Part shown: one piece after another, positions 1 through 8,081 of the stretch | Position numbering within the stretch: position 1 is the first letter of the stretch | How the letters are laid out: every line of letters begins with the position of its first letter | Assembly (NCBI RefSeq): GCF_016734765.1 | Contig: NZ_JAERQE010000002.1 | Coordinates: 248,001-312,000 of the forward strand | From: Microvirga soli | Lineage (GTDB): Bacteria > Pseudomonadota > Alphaproteobacteria > Rhizobiales > Beijerinckiaceae | Length of the DNA: 64,000 nucleotides | Direction of reading: 5' to 3' | Notes under the pieces: generated by a model | Seen by the model: only the letters and a program-made list of their open reading frames with translations | Told to the model about the DNA's origin: nothing | Databases searched by the model: none | Position numbers and translations under genes: made by a program

Positions 1-883
1 CGCCGCCGGTGACAAGCCATCGCTGCGGGGCACGCGGCACATGCCGCAAGGCTGCGATCACGGATTGTACGGTGAATTCCGCCAGGGTCGCCGCGCCGTC
101 CTCATCCGAGAGCGCTTCCACGCCTTTGGCGCGGGCGTGAAAATCCTGGCGGTCGAGGGATTTCGGCGCGGGCCGATCGAAGAACGGGTTCTGCATGAAC
201 GCGGAGACGAGTGTCTCGTCGGCTGTGCCGGAGGCCGCCAACTGTCCATTCTCGTCATAGCTCAGGCCCCGACGGCGCAGCACGAAATCGTCGAGCAGCG
301 CGCTTGCCGGGCCCGTATCGAAGGCGATCACCACATCGCCGTCGATATAGGTGACGTTCCCGACCCCACCGAGATTGAGGATCATGATCGGCTGCTGAAG
401 GTCGCTGGCGAGCGCGCGGTGGTAGAGAGGCACGAAGGGAGCGCCTTCCCCGCCTGACGCGACATCCGCATGACGGAAGCGATAGACCGTATCGATGCCG
501 AGCGCCTCGGCGACCTTGTTGCCGAGCCCCAGCTGACGCGTGAAGCGGATCTCCGGCCGGTGATAAACCGTCTGGCCGTGAAAGCCGATGAGCTTCACTT
601 CCGTGCCGGCAATCCCCGCTTCGTCCATGAAGCGCCGGATGGCGGCGACATGCGCGTCCGTCACTGCCTGTTCAAGTTCCTCCAGCGGCTCGCTCTGCGC
701 CCGCGCCGGCTCGGCGATCAACGCTTGGAGGGTTTTTCTCAAATCGTCCGGATACGAGAAGGTGCGGCCGGGCCCCGGCTTCACGACAGTGTCTCCATCG
801 GTTTCGACGATAGAGACGTCGATGCCATCCATCGATGTGCCGCTGATCACCCCGATGGCTTTGACAATGGAACGATCCGACAT
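1..883 (-). CDS. anmK: Anhydro-N-acetylmuramic acid kinase, C-terminus cut by window edge
   Basis: Phosphorylates and ring-opens 1,6-anhydro-MurNAc to MurNAc-6-phosphate in peptidoglycan recycling. Translated on the minus strand from the ATG at 883 it gives 294 residues with no stop. The family signature GTSMDGID is at residues 15-22, followed by GFHGQTVYHRP and NLGGVGNVTYI, then a PASALLDDF segment, all typical of AnmK in the ASKHA (actin-like) fold. Family members are about 365-380 residues, so roughly 75 C-terminal residues lie outside the window. A GGAG about 7 bases upstream supports the start. It is divergent from a peptide importer, consistent with joint recovery of wall amino sugar and peptide. 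The identification is firm; the pairing with the importer is inferred. Confidence 0.93.
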   Translation of the reverse strand, partial: MSDRSIVKAIGVISGTSMDGIDVSIVETDGDTVVKPGPGRTFSYPDDLRKTLQALIAEPARAQSEPLEELEQAVTDAHVAAIRRFMDEAGIAGTEVKLIGFHGQTVYHRPEIRFTRQLGLGNKVAEALGIDTVYRFRHADVASGGEGAPFVPLYHRALASDLQQPIMILNLGGVGNVTYIDGDVVIAFDTGPASALLDDFVLRRRGLSYDENGQLAASGTADETLVSAFMQNPFFDRPAPKSLDRQDFHARAKGVEALSDEDGAATLAEFTVQSVIAALRHVPRAPQRWLVTGG

Positions 884-1024
884 CTGTGTCTCCGACTGCG
901 CGTGGTTGGTCGCGACCATAGCACAGCGCGCGAACCGGTCCAGAGTGGTATGATATTGGACCATGACAGGTCCGCGCCAATGACCTATAAATTACCCTGT
1001 GGCTTCCAAGGGAGGAATAAACGT
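884..1024. promoter_or_regulatory. Divergent promoter region anmK / peptide importer with inverted repeat
   Basis: This 141-base spacer separates two divergent genes and must hold both promoters. An inverted repeat GGTCCA (937-942) / TGGACC (957-962) brackets the sequence GAGTGGTATGATAT, so TGGTAT and GGACCA half-site-like strings are both present. These resemble parts of the TGGTATAGACCA operator of HutC-type amino-sugar regulators but with an extra six bases, so the match is only suggestive. The importer's ribosome-binding site GGAGG lies at about 1012-1016. Confidence 0.35.
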
Positions 1025-2524
1025 ATGGTCAGGTCAGCTCTGCGCGGCGCGCTCGGCGCAGGTTTCATGGTGGCGGCAATGGCCTCCGCCTCGGCTCAGG
1101 TTCTGGAAATCGGCGCGGATGCAGGCCCGACGGGCCTCGACCCGCATCTCATCACCGCATTTCCGAGCTTCATGGTGGTGAACGGCAACATCTATGAGGG
1201 CCTCACGGCCATCGACAAGGATCTGAAGACCGTCCCGGGTCTTGCCGAGTCCTGGACCGCCGCGCCGGACGGCAAGGGCTACACGTTCAAGCTGCGCTCA
1301 GGCGTGAAATTCCACGACGGCTCCGACATGAACGCTGAGGACGTGGTCGCCTCCATCAAGCGGGTGCAGAGCAAGGACATCGCCTCGCCTCTGGCGAGCC
1401 GCTTGGCAGCGATTGAGAGCGCCAATGCGGTCGATCCCCAGACGGTCGAGTTGAAGCTGAAGGAACCGTCCGCGGCGCTCCTGTCGTCGCTTGCCACCAT
1501 CGCAATCGTGCCGAGCGCCATGGAGGCCAATAAGGACGCCCTGCAGAAGGCACCGGTCGGCACGGGGCCGTTCAAGTTCCAGGAATGGCAGCCCAATGGC
1601 TTTATCCTTCTCGCCAAGAACGACGCCTATTGGGAGAAGGGCCTGCCGAAGCTCGCCGGGCTCAAGTTCAACATCGTGCCTGAATCGGCCACCCGTCAGG
1701 TGGGCCTGAGCAACGGGCAATATGCGCTCCTGCCCAACATCGATGCGGCGACCGCGCTGCAGCTCAAAGGCAAGCCGAACGTGAAGCTCGCCGAGACCAT
1801 GGATCTCGCCTACACGCTTATCGGCATGAACGTATCCAAGCCGCCCTTCGACAACCCGAAGGTGCGCGAGGCGGTGAACTACGCGATCAACCGCCAGGAG
1901 ATCGTGGACGCGGCTCTCTTCGGTGCAGGCGTTCCGGGTGGACCGTTGTCGCCGGCCCTGAAATCCTGGGCGCTCAATGTGAACCAGTTCGCCTGCTACA
2001 AGCCCGATCCGGCGAAGGCCCAGGCGCTCCTGAAGGAGGCAGGCGTCGCGACGCCGGTGGCTGTTACCCTGAAGGTCCTGCCGCGTCAGGATGTGAAGGA
2101 CGTCGCCCAGGTGGTGCAGGAGCAGCTGAACAAGGCTGGCTTCAAGGTTGAACTCGTCAACCAGGAGCAGGGCCAATTCATCCAGGATTGGCGCAACAGC
2201 AACTTCGACATGTTCGCCTCAATCAATGCCGGTCAGCCGGATCCGGACGAGTATTTCTACCGAACCTTCCGCACTGGCGGATCGACCAATGTGTTCAAGT
2301 ATTCGGACACGGAGATCGACGGCCTGCTCGATCAGGCGCGGAGCCAGCAGGACCAGGCGGCGCGCAAGGCGGCTTACGACAAGGTGCAGCAGAAGCTCGC
2401 CTGCTCCGGTCCCGCGGCGCACCTCACCTACGGCACGCTGTTCTCGGCCATGAACAGCAAGCTGCAGGGCTACGACGTGATGCCGAACCGCTCGCTGATG
2501 CTGCTGCGCAACGCCTCCAACTGA
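1025..2524 (+). CDS. Peptide ABC transporter substrate-binding protein (DppA/OppA family)
   Basis: Periplasmic solute-binding protein of the SBP_bac_5 family (499 aa), the receptor for a peptide or peptide-like ligand. The N-terminus is a Sec signal peptide ending in SASAQ, followed by an SBP-5 body with GLDPHL, NIYEGL, the FKLRSGVKFHDG motif and GTGPFKFQEW, and the C-terminal PDPDEYFYRTF segment. The frame stays open far upstream, but the ATG at 1025 sits behind GGAGGAATAAACGT and directly begins the signal peptide, so this start is preferred. First gene of an operon with two permeases and a GNAT. Ligand unknown; adjacency to anmK suggests murein peptides. Confidence 0.9.
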   Translation: MVRSALRGALGAGFMVAAMASASAQVLEIGADAGPTGLDPHLITAFPSFMVVNGNIYEGLTAIDKDLKTVPGLAESWTAAPDGKGYTFKLRSGVKFHDGSDMNAEDVVASIKRVQSKDIASPLASRLAAIESANAVDPQTVELKLKEPSAALLSSLATIAIVPSAMEANKDALQKAPVGTGPFKFQEWQPNGFILLAKNDAYWEKGLPKLAGLKFNIVPESATRQVGLSNGQYALLPNIDAATALQLKGKPNVKLAETMDLAYTLIGMNVSKPPFDNPKVREAVNYAINRQEIVDAALFGAGVPGGPLSPALKSWALNVNQFACYKPDPAKAQALLKEAGVATPVAVTLKVLPRQDVKDVAQVVQEQLNKAGFKVELVNQEQGQFIQDWRNSNFDMFASINAGQPDPDEYFYRTFRTGGSTNVFKYSDTEIDGLLDQARSQQDQAARKAAYDKVQQKLACSGPAAHLTYGTLFSAMNSKLQGYDVMPNRSLMLLRNASN

Positions 2525-2537
2525 GCGGTCCCCAACG

Positions 2538-2565
2538 CCCGGCGCCGCAACCGAGTGGCGCCGGG
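2538..2565 (+). terminator. Intercistronic stem-loop after the binding-protein gene
   Basis: A perfect 9-bp stem CCCGGCGCC / GGCGCCGGG with a 10-base loop lies 13 bases after the stop and has no T-run. In ABC importer operons such hairpins often stabilise the upstream message or partially attenuate, giving more binding protein than permease. That role is inferred. Confidence 0.5.
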
Positions 2566-2591
2566 ATCCTGTTATCAAAGAGCCAGCCTGA

Positions 2592-3539
2592 ATGAACCGA
2601 GTCCTGCTCGCGCGCCTTATCGATCTCGTCATCGTCCTGTTCGGCGTGTCGATCATCGTGTTCCTGATGATCCGCCTGATCCCGGGTGACGCTGTCGCGA
2701 TCATGCTGGGGGCGAACACCGAGATCACGCTTGAGCGCATGGCGGAGCTCAACCGCCGGGTCGGCCTCGACCGTCCCATCGTCGAGCAGTATCTGCTTTG
2801 GGCGGGGGCTGCGCTGCGCGGCGATTTCGGCACCTCGCTCTGGACGGGCCGGCCCGTGGCTGGCGAAATTCTCCTGCATCTGTGGCCGACGCTCGAGCTC
2901 ACCTTTCTGGCGCTTCTTGTCGGGGCCGTGCTGGCGGTGCCGGTGGGCTGCCTGATGGCGCAGACCCGTGGCGGTGCGGCCGACGTGGCGATGCGCGTCA
3001 CGGCCATCGCCGGTCTCACGATTCCCTCCTTCTGGCTCGGCATCGTGCTGATCCTCCTTCTCGCCTCCTGGGCGCCGGGCTTCGCATCGCTGGGCTATGT
3101 GCCATTCTCCGAAGATCCGGTCGGCAACCTGCAGCGCATGACGCTGCCGGCCATCGCCCTGGCACTGCCGATTCTCGCCAATCTCTCTCGTCTCGTGCGC
3201 TCGGCGATGCTCGATGCGCTGGGGCAGGATTATGTCCGCACGGCGCGGGCCAAGGGCTTGGCCGAGCGTAACGTCGTGTACAAGCATGCCCTGCGCAACG
3301 CGCTGATCCCGTTCCTCACCAGCGTCGGCATCATGACGGGCTACCTGCTTGGCGGCGCCATCGTGGTCGAACAGGTCTTCGCCATTCCGGGTCTCGGCCG
3401 GCTCATCCTTGGTGCCATCGCCGAGCGCAACTACCCGCTCATCCAGGCCACCATCCTGGTGGTCACGGCAGGTTTTGTCCTCGTGAACTTTCTCGTCGAC
3501 CTTCTCTACATCGTCGTCGACCCCCGTGTGAGGGCCTGA
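2592..3539 (+). CDS. Peptide ABC transporter permease (DppB family)
   Basis: Inner-membrane subunit of a peptide importer (315 aa). It starts with a hydrophobic helix (LIDLVIVLFGVSIIVFLMIR) and the conserved IPGD segment, then GLDRPIVEQY and about five further membrane helices. The EAA-type coupling loop (YVRTARAKGLAERNVVYKHA) contacts the ATPase, followed by GGAIVVEQVFAIPGLG, a hallmark of DppB/OppB proteins. The length is normal for the family. It is 67 bases downstream of the binding protein and 4 bases before the second permease, so clearly co-transcribed. No ATPase gene follows in this operon. Confidence 0.93.
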   Translation: MNRVLLARLIDLVIVLFGVSIIVFLMIRLIPGDAVAIMLGANTEITLERMAELNRRVGLDRPIVEQYLLWAGAALRGDFGTSLWTGRPVAGEILLHLWPTLELTFLALLVGAVLAVPVGCLMAQTRGGAADVAMRVTAIAGLTIPSFWLGIVLILLLASWAPGFASLGYVPFSEDPVGNLQRMTLPAIALALPILANLSRLVRSAMLDALGQDYVRTARAKGLAERNVVYKHALRNALIPFLTSVGIMTGYLLGGAIVVEQVFAIPGLGRLILGAIAERNYPLIQATILVVTAGFVLVNFLVDLLYIVVDPRVRA

Positions 3540-3543
3540 AGCC

Positions 3544-4368
3544 GTGCAGCGTCTGGCCAAGAACAAGCTTCTCGCCTTCGCGGTCGTTCTGGTCTCGATC
3601 CAGATCATCCTCGCCCTCGGGGCGCCCTTGTTCGCGCCTTACGATCCCATGGCGCAGAGCGTCGCGCGGCGCCTGCGGGCGCCGACCGAGCTGAACTGGT
3701 TCGGCACCGATCAGCTCGGTCGCGACGTGCTCACCCGCATCCTCTACGGTTACCGCACCTCCCTCATCGCCTGCCTGCTCGCTGTCACCATTGCACTTTT
3801 GGCCGGAGGCACCCTCGGGCTCGTGGCCGCCTATTACCGCGGCTGGATCGACCGCATCATCATGCGTGTCATGGATGTGCTCTTCGCTTTTCCGGTCATG
3901 CTTCTCGCCATCGGCATCATCGCGGTGCTGGGGCCGCACACCTACAGTGCTGCCGCCGCCATCGCGGTGGTCTACACGCCGATCTTCGCCCGTCTTCTGC
4001 GCGGTCCAGCCTTGGTGCTGTGCGAGAGCGAGTACGTGGCCGGCGCCCGTGCTATCGGTGCATCGGACGCGCGCATCATCTTCCTGCACATCCTGCCGAA
4101 CCTCGCCTCGGTGATCCTGGTTCAGACGAGCCTGCTGCTCTCCGCCGCGATTCTGGTCGAGGCCTCGCTCTCCTTCCTCGGCCTCGGCACCCAGCCGCCG
4201 ACACCGTCGCTTGGCCTGATGCTGTCGGAAGGCCGCAACTTCCTCATGCTCTCGCCCTGGAGCGCGATCTTCGCAGGCTTTGCCATCCTGTTCCTGTCCT
4301 TCGGCTTCAATCTCTTAGGCGACGCCTTGCGCGATACTCTCGATCCGCGCCTGAGGGGACAGCCTTGA
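3544..4368 (+). CDS. Peptide ABC transporter permease (DppC family)
   Basis: Second membrane subunit of the importer (274 aa), beginning at a GTG four bases after dppB-like. Typical DppC/OppC features are WFGTDQLGRDVLTRILYG near residue 50, membrane helices, an EAA coupling loop around ESEYVAGARAIGASDARII, and ASLSFLGLGTQPPTPSLG near the C-terminus. The stop overlaps the start of the GNAT gene in TTGA. The operon switches here to an acetyltransferase instead of the DppD/DppF ATPases, so the ATPase must come from elsewhere in the genome. Confidence 0.93.
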   Translation: MQRLAKNKLLAFAVVLVSIQIILALGAPLFAPYDPMAQSVARRLRAPTELNWFGTDQLGRDVLTRILYGYRTSLIACLLAVTIALLAGGTLGLVAAYYRGWIDRIIMRVMDVLFAFPVMLLAIGIIAVLGPHTYSAAAAIAVVYTPIFARLLRGPALVLCESEYVAGARAIGASDARIIFLHILPNLASVILVQTSLLLSAAILVEASLSFLGLGTQPPTPSLGLMLSEGRNFLMLSPWSAIFAGFAILFLSFGFNLLGDALRDTLDPRLRGQP

Positions 4369-4805
4369 TCGTGCGGGTTGCCGGAGCAGATGACATATCT
4401 GCTCTGGCGGCTGTCGCCGAACGATCCTATCGCGCTACCTTTGCAGGGATTCTGGAAGCGGATGTACTTGCGAGCCGCGATGAGGGTTTCTTTGCCGAAC
4501 GCTTTGCGTCCTCTTGGGATCGCATGCTCGTCGCGTGTTCAGGCGAAGCGCTCGTAGGCTTCCTGCTCATGACCGACGGTCATATCGACATGCTGTTCAT
4601 GGACCCCACTGCCGTCGGCAGGGGAGGTGGCGCGCTTCTTCTGAAGGAGGCTGAGCAGCAAGGCGCGAGAAGCCTCGAATGCTTCCGCGACAACCATGCG
4701 GCCCGTCGCTTTTATGAGCGTCACGGTTGGCATATGGAGCGCGAATACGAGCGGGAGTTCGCCGGCAAGAGCCGCAGCTTCGTTCTTTACGCGAAGAAGG
4801 GCTGA
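4365..4805 (+). CDS. GNAT family N-acetyltransferase
   Basis: Acetyl-CoA-dependent acetyltransferase (146 aa from the TTG at 4365; a GTG at 4371 is also possible). The fold is visible as an N-terminal RVAGADD strand, a central MLFMDPTAVGRGGGALL segment that fits the acetyl-CoA pyrophosphate loop (normally R/QxxGxG/A), and a C-terminal NHAARRFYERHGW motif, all diagnostic of GNATs. The frame continues upstream antisense-free into dppC, but only the part after 4365 resembles GNAT. Translational coupling through TTGA suggests a role with the peptide importer, possibly modifying an imported amine; the substrate is unknown. Confidence 0.85.
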   Translation: MIVRVAGADDISALAAVAERSYRATFAGILEADVLASRDEGFFAERFASSWDRMLVACSGEALVGFLLMTDGHIDMLFMDPTAVGRGGGALLLKEAEQQGARSLECFRDNHAARRFYERHGWHMEREYEREFAGKSRSFVLYAKKG

Positions 4806-4809
4806 TCCC

Positions 4810-5877
4810 TCAGAGCGTCACCACCCGGCCTGTCCGCACAGCCTCGTCGGCCGCGAGCACGATGCGTAAGGAACGGACGGCATCGTTCATGTGGTCCGTC
4901 AGATCGAGATCCTCCTGGATCGCGCGCAGGAGGTAGCGCTGCTCGCGCTCGCAGAGTTCGTCGTGGTCCGGCTCGTCCGTGGTGCTGATCCGCTCGTCCG
5001 CCTTGGCGAAGCTGCCATCGCCATTCAGGGCGGCATGGTGGAGCAGGATCTGGTTGGTCTTCGTATGCGCGTTGATGTCGTCGGAGCGGATCTCGCCCAC
5101 CGTCTCGGCCATGACGATGCTGACGCTGCCCTTCGGTCCGATCACGTCCTTCACGAAATAGGCGGTCTCGCTCATCATCGGACCCCACCCGGCTTCGTAC
5201 CAGCCAACCGATCCGTCGTCGAAGGTCACGTGGAGGTGGCCGTAATTGTACATGCCGGCCGGCATGTCCTCCGTCAGGCGCGTGCCGACGCCGTGGACCT
5301 GAACCGGATTCGCCTTCGTGATCTGGCACATCACGTCCACGTAGTGCACGCCGCAATCGACGATGGGCGAGAGGGATTGCAGCAGGCGCTTGTGCGCCTC
5401 CCAGGCCGCGCCGCTCGATCGCTGGTTGAGGTTCATCCGGAAGACGTGCGGGGTGCCGAGCGTTCGGGCGATCTCGATGAACTTGATCCAGGACGGGTGG
5501 TGGCGAAGAATGTAGCCGATGACCAGCTTACGCCCGGTGCGCTGCGCCGTCTCGACCACGCGCTGCGCATCCTCGACCGTATCGGCCAGGGGCTTTTCCA
5601 CGAACACATGGGCGCCTGCCTCCATCGCGCGTATGGCATAAGGCGCGTGAGTGTCGGACCAGGTGTTGATGGACACCACGTCCGGCTTCGTGGCTGCGAG
5701 CGCCTCTTCGAAATCGGTGAAGCGAGGAGCCCCGCGCAGAGCCTCAGGCAACTCCATGGATTCGATGTTGCGCGTGCAGAGTCCCGCAATCTCGAAGCCC
5801 TCGATCCGCGTATAAGCGAGGGCATGGGACAGACCCATATTGCCGAGGCCGACCACCAGAACCTTCTGCACGCTCAT
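4810..5877 (-). CDS. Gfo/Idh/MocA family oxidoreductase
   Basis: NAD(P)-dependent sugar or cyclitol dehydrogenase (355 aa). The N-terminal Rossmann motif VVGLGNMGLSHALAY is at about residues 8-22; the family's EKP motif appears in HVFVEKPLADT, and the C-terminal domain has the putative catalytic segment VDCGVHYVDVM. It is the last gene of the minus-strand amino-sugar operon, 12 bases after nagA, so it presumably oxidises a related sugar or derivative. Such an enzyme is not a standard part of the GlcNAc pathway. The gene converges with the GNAT with only four bases between the stops. Confidence 0.85.
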   Translation of the reverse strand: MSVQKVLVVGLGNMGLSHALAYTRIEGFEIAGLCTRNIESMELPEALRGAPRFTDFEEALAATKPDVVSINTWSDTHAPYAIRAMEAGAHVFVEKPLADTVEDAQRVVETAQRTGRKLVIGYILRHHPSWIKFIEIARTLGTPHVFRMNLNQRSSGAAWEAHKRLLQSLSPIVDCGVHYVDVMCQITKANPVQVHGVGTRLTEDMPAGMYNYGHLHVTFDDGSVGWYEAGWGPMMSETAYFVKDVIGPKGSVSIVMAETVGEIRSDDINAHTKTNQILLHHAALNGDGSFAKADERISTTDEPDHDELCEREQRYLLRAIQEDLDLTDHMNDAVRSLRIVLAADEAVRTGRVVTL

Positions 5878-5889
5878 CGATGCTTTCCC

Positions 5890-7023
5890 TTATTCCCTTT
5901 GTCCCGCGATCCAAGTCTGGCGCACCTGAAGGCCCTCGTCGAGCAGGACGAGATCGGCGCGGTAGCCTGGTGCAATGCGGCCGAGCTCATGATCGAGGCG
6001 CAGGAACGTCGCCGGCACGAGAGACGCCATCCGCAGTACATTCGGCAAAGCGAGCCCTAAGCGGTTGACGCTGTTGCGCACGGCGCTCGCCATGTCGAGA
6101 TCGGAACCGGCCAGCGTTCCGTCCTCCGTGGTGAGCCTGCCGTCCTTGCGGTAGATCGTGCGGCCATGGAGCTCGAAGCTCGACAGATCCGTGCCCGTCA
6201 CCGACATGGCATCGGTCACGAGCATCATGCGCTCCGTGCCCTTGGCGGCAATCGCTACCCGCAAGGCAGCATCGCTCACATGATGCCCGTCGACGATGAG
6301 ACCGCACCACGTGTCGGGGCTGTCGAGCGCCGCACCCACAGGGCCCGGATCGCGGCCGGCGAGCGGCGGCATGGCGTTGAAGAGATGCGTGAAGCCGCGC
6401 AGCCCGTGGCGAGCGGCCTCCATCACGGTGGCGTAATCGCTCGCGGTGTGCCCGGCACAGATCAACACGCCGGCCGATGCAAGACGCGCGACGGATTCCA
6501 TGCTGTTGCGCTCGGGCGCGAGCGTCACCAGAGTACGGCCTTCCTTCAGCGAGGTCAGGATGGCGATGTCCTCCTCCTCCATCGGACGCATGAAGGCGGG
6601 GTTGTGCACGCCCTTGCGCTCGGGGCTGATGAAGGGGCCTTCGACATGGATGCCGAGAACGCCGGGGACGTGGGCCGCCAGAGCCTCCCGCATCGCCCCC
6701 ACGGCTTCCGCCATCTTTTCGCGCGTATCGGTGATGAAGGTCGGCAGGAGCCCGGTGGTGCCGTAGGCGCGGTGCGCCTGTGCGATGGTCCTGATGCCCT
6801 CAACAGAGCGCACGTCGTTGTAAAGAACGCCGCCGCCGCCATTGACCTGAACGTCGATGAAGCCGGGCGCCAGAAGGCCACTCACCGGGCGGCGTTCGAT
6901 TCCGGTTCCAACGTCACTGTCATGCGGCACGCCGACAATGCGGCCGCTCTCGATGATGACGGCGCGGCCGTCGAGCATGTGCGACCCGTCGAAGATGCGG
7001 GCGCCTGTGAGCGCAATGGTCAT
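5890..7023 (-). CDS. nagA: N-acetylglucosamine-6-phosphate deacetylase
   Basis: Deacetylates GlcNAc-6-phosphate to glucosamine-6-phosphate in the cytoplasm (377 aa, normal length). Amidohydrolase-fold motifs are present in order: PGFIDVQVNGGGG near residue 55, HVEGPFISPERKGVHNP with the metal-ligand Glu, GHTASDYATVMEA and THLFNAMPPLAGRDPG with metal His residues, GLIVDGHHV, and the catalytic Asp in MLVTDAMSVTG. The ATG overlaps the preceding SIS gene's stop in TGATG, so the two are translationally coupled. The set nagA, nagB-II, kinase and HutC regulator defines an amino-sugar operon. Confidence 0.95.
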   Translation of the reverse strand: MTIALTGARIFDGSHMLDGRAVIIESGRIVGVPHDSDVGTGIERRPVSGLLAPGFIDVQVNGGGGVLYNDVRSVEGIRTIAQAHRAYGTTGLLPTFITDTREKMAEAVGAMREALAAHVPGVLGIHVEGPFISPERKGVHNPAFMRPMEEEDIAILTSLKEGRTLVTLAPERNSMESVARLASAGVLICAGHTASDYATVMEAARHGLRGFTHLFNAMPPLAGRDPGPVGAALDSPDTWCGLIVDGHHVSDAALRVAIAAKGTERMMLVTDAMSVTGTDLSSFELHGRTIYRKDGRLTTEDGTLAGSDLDMASAVRNSVNRLGLALPNVLRMASLVPATFLRLDHELGRIAPGYRADLVLLDEGLQVRQTWIAGQRE

Positions 7024-8081
7024 CAGACAGTCTCCGTCACCTTGCGCAGGCGCGGCGGATTGTCGGGATTGCGCCCGCGCGCCAGCGCCACGGCGTTCAC
7101 GAGAGGGTAGAAGCTCTGAATGAGAGCGATCGGCGCGAGATAAGGATGCACATTCTCAACAGCCGGCAGCATGACCGAGGCAGGACCCTCCGCCGCGCCT
7201 GCGACTACGATGGGCACGCCCTGTTCGTTCAGCTTCGTCACAAGATCATTGACGCCGCTGAGGGTCTCGTCCTGCTGGCTGAGGACCAGGATGGGGAAGT
7301 GGTCGCCGGCCAAGGTCCAGGGGCCGTGCATCAGCTCGGCGGCACTCATGGCCTCTGCATGAACGCCCGATGTCTCCTTGAGCTTGAGGGCCGCTTCCTG
7401 CGCGACCGCAAAGCCGACGCCGCGTCCGACGACGAAGAGGTTGTCGGCATCCGAGAGGAGCGGCAGCGCGGACGACCAATCGACGGCGGAGGCTTTGGCG
7501 AGCACGTCCGGCAACGTGTCGAGCGCGTTCAGCAGGTCCTGATCCTGCGACCAGTGAGCGACAAGCTGCAGGCCTGCTGCCAGGGCTGCGATGAAGGATT
7601 TCGTGGCAGCCACGCTCTTCTCAGGCCCCGCGTGAAGTGGCAGCACCACTTCGCAGGTGGAGGCGAGGGGCGAGGAGGTGTCGTTCACCAGCGCGACCGT
7701 CAGCGCGCCGTCATCGCGCCCCGCCTGGGCGAGATTGAGAATGTCCGGGCTGCGCCCCGATTGCGATACGGCGAGGAACAGCGCATCGCGCATGCGCGGG
7801 CGCGCCTCATAGACGGACGTCACCGACGGGCCCACCGAGGCGGTCACCAGACCGGAATGGATCTCGAGCAGGTATTTGACGAAGGTTGCCGCATTGTCAG
7901 AGCTGCCCCGCGCGCAAGTCACGGCAAAGGGCGGAGAAGAGGCGCGCAGGCGCTCGCCCAAGTTCCGGCAGAGGGGTGCATTGCTGTCGAGCAGGCGCGC
8001 GACCACCTGCGGGGCCTCCTGCGCTTCGCGCAGCATGGCCGTGACGGTGGAAACAGCGCTGTTCGTGTCAGGTGTCATCAT
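7023..8081 (-). CDS. SIS-domain glucosamine-6-phosphate deaminase, NagB-II type
   Basis: Two tandem sugar-isomerase (SIS) domains (352 aa) like the isomerase half of GlmS but without its glutaminase domain. Visible are CARGSSDNAATFVKYLLE, a phosphosugar-binding SQSGRSPDILN, the second-domain GRGVGFAVAQEAALKLKET, and the EAMSAAELMHGP segment. Proteins of this shape replace classical NagB in many proteobacteria and turn glucosamine-6-phosphate into fructose-6-phosphate and ammonia. Position between the regulator and nagA supports this. It overlaps the GntR gene by 14 bases; two adjacent ATGs (8081, 8078) are possible starts. An AgaS-like galactosamine-6-phosphate specificity cannot be excluded. 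Confidence 0.82.
   Translation of the reverse strand: MMTPDTNSAVSTVTAMLREAQEAPQVVARLLDSNAPLCRNLGERLRASSPPFAVTCARGSSDNAATFVKYLLEIHSGLVTASVGPSVTSVYEARPRMRDALFLAVSQSGRSPDILNLAQAGRDDGALTVALVNDTSSPLASTCEVVLPLHAGPEKSVAATKSFIAALAAGLQLVAHWSQDQDLLNALDTLPDVLAKASAVDWSSALPLLSDADNLFVVGRGVGFAVAQEAALKLKETSGVHAEAMSAAELMHGPWTLAGDHFPILVLSQQDETLSGVNDLVTKLNEQGVPIVVAGAAEGPASVMLPAVENVHPYLAPIALIQSFYPLVNAVALARGRNPDNPPRLRKVTETV

Noticed and set aside
470..1024. N-terminal extension of the peptide-binding protein frame
   Set aside because: Lies antisense to anmK; the real start at 1025 has a ribosome site and begins a signal peptide.
2424..3608. 394-residue minus-strand frame opposite the DppB-type permease
   Set aside because: Composition dominated by Arg, Glu, Asp, Gln and His, the antisense image of membrane-helix codons; the plus-strand permease is unambiguous.
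4891..6060. 389-residue plus-strand frame opposite the Gfo/Idh gene
   Set aside because: Antisense image with no domain; the minus-strand enzyme has complete Rossmann and EKP motifs.
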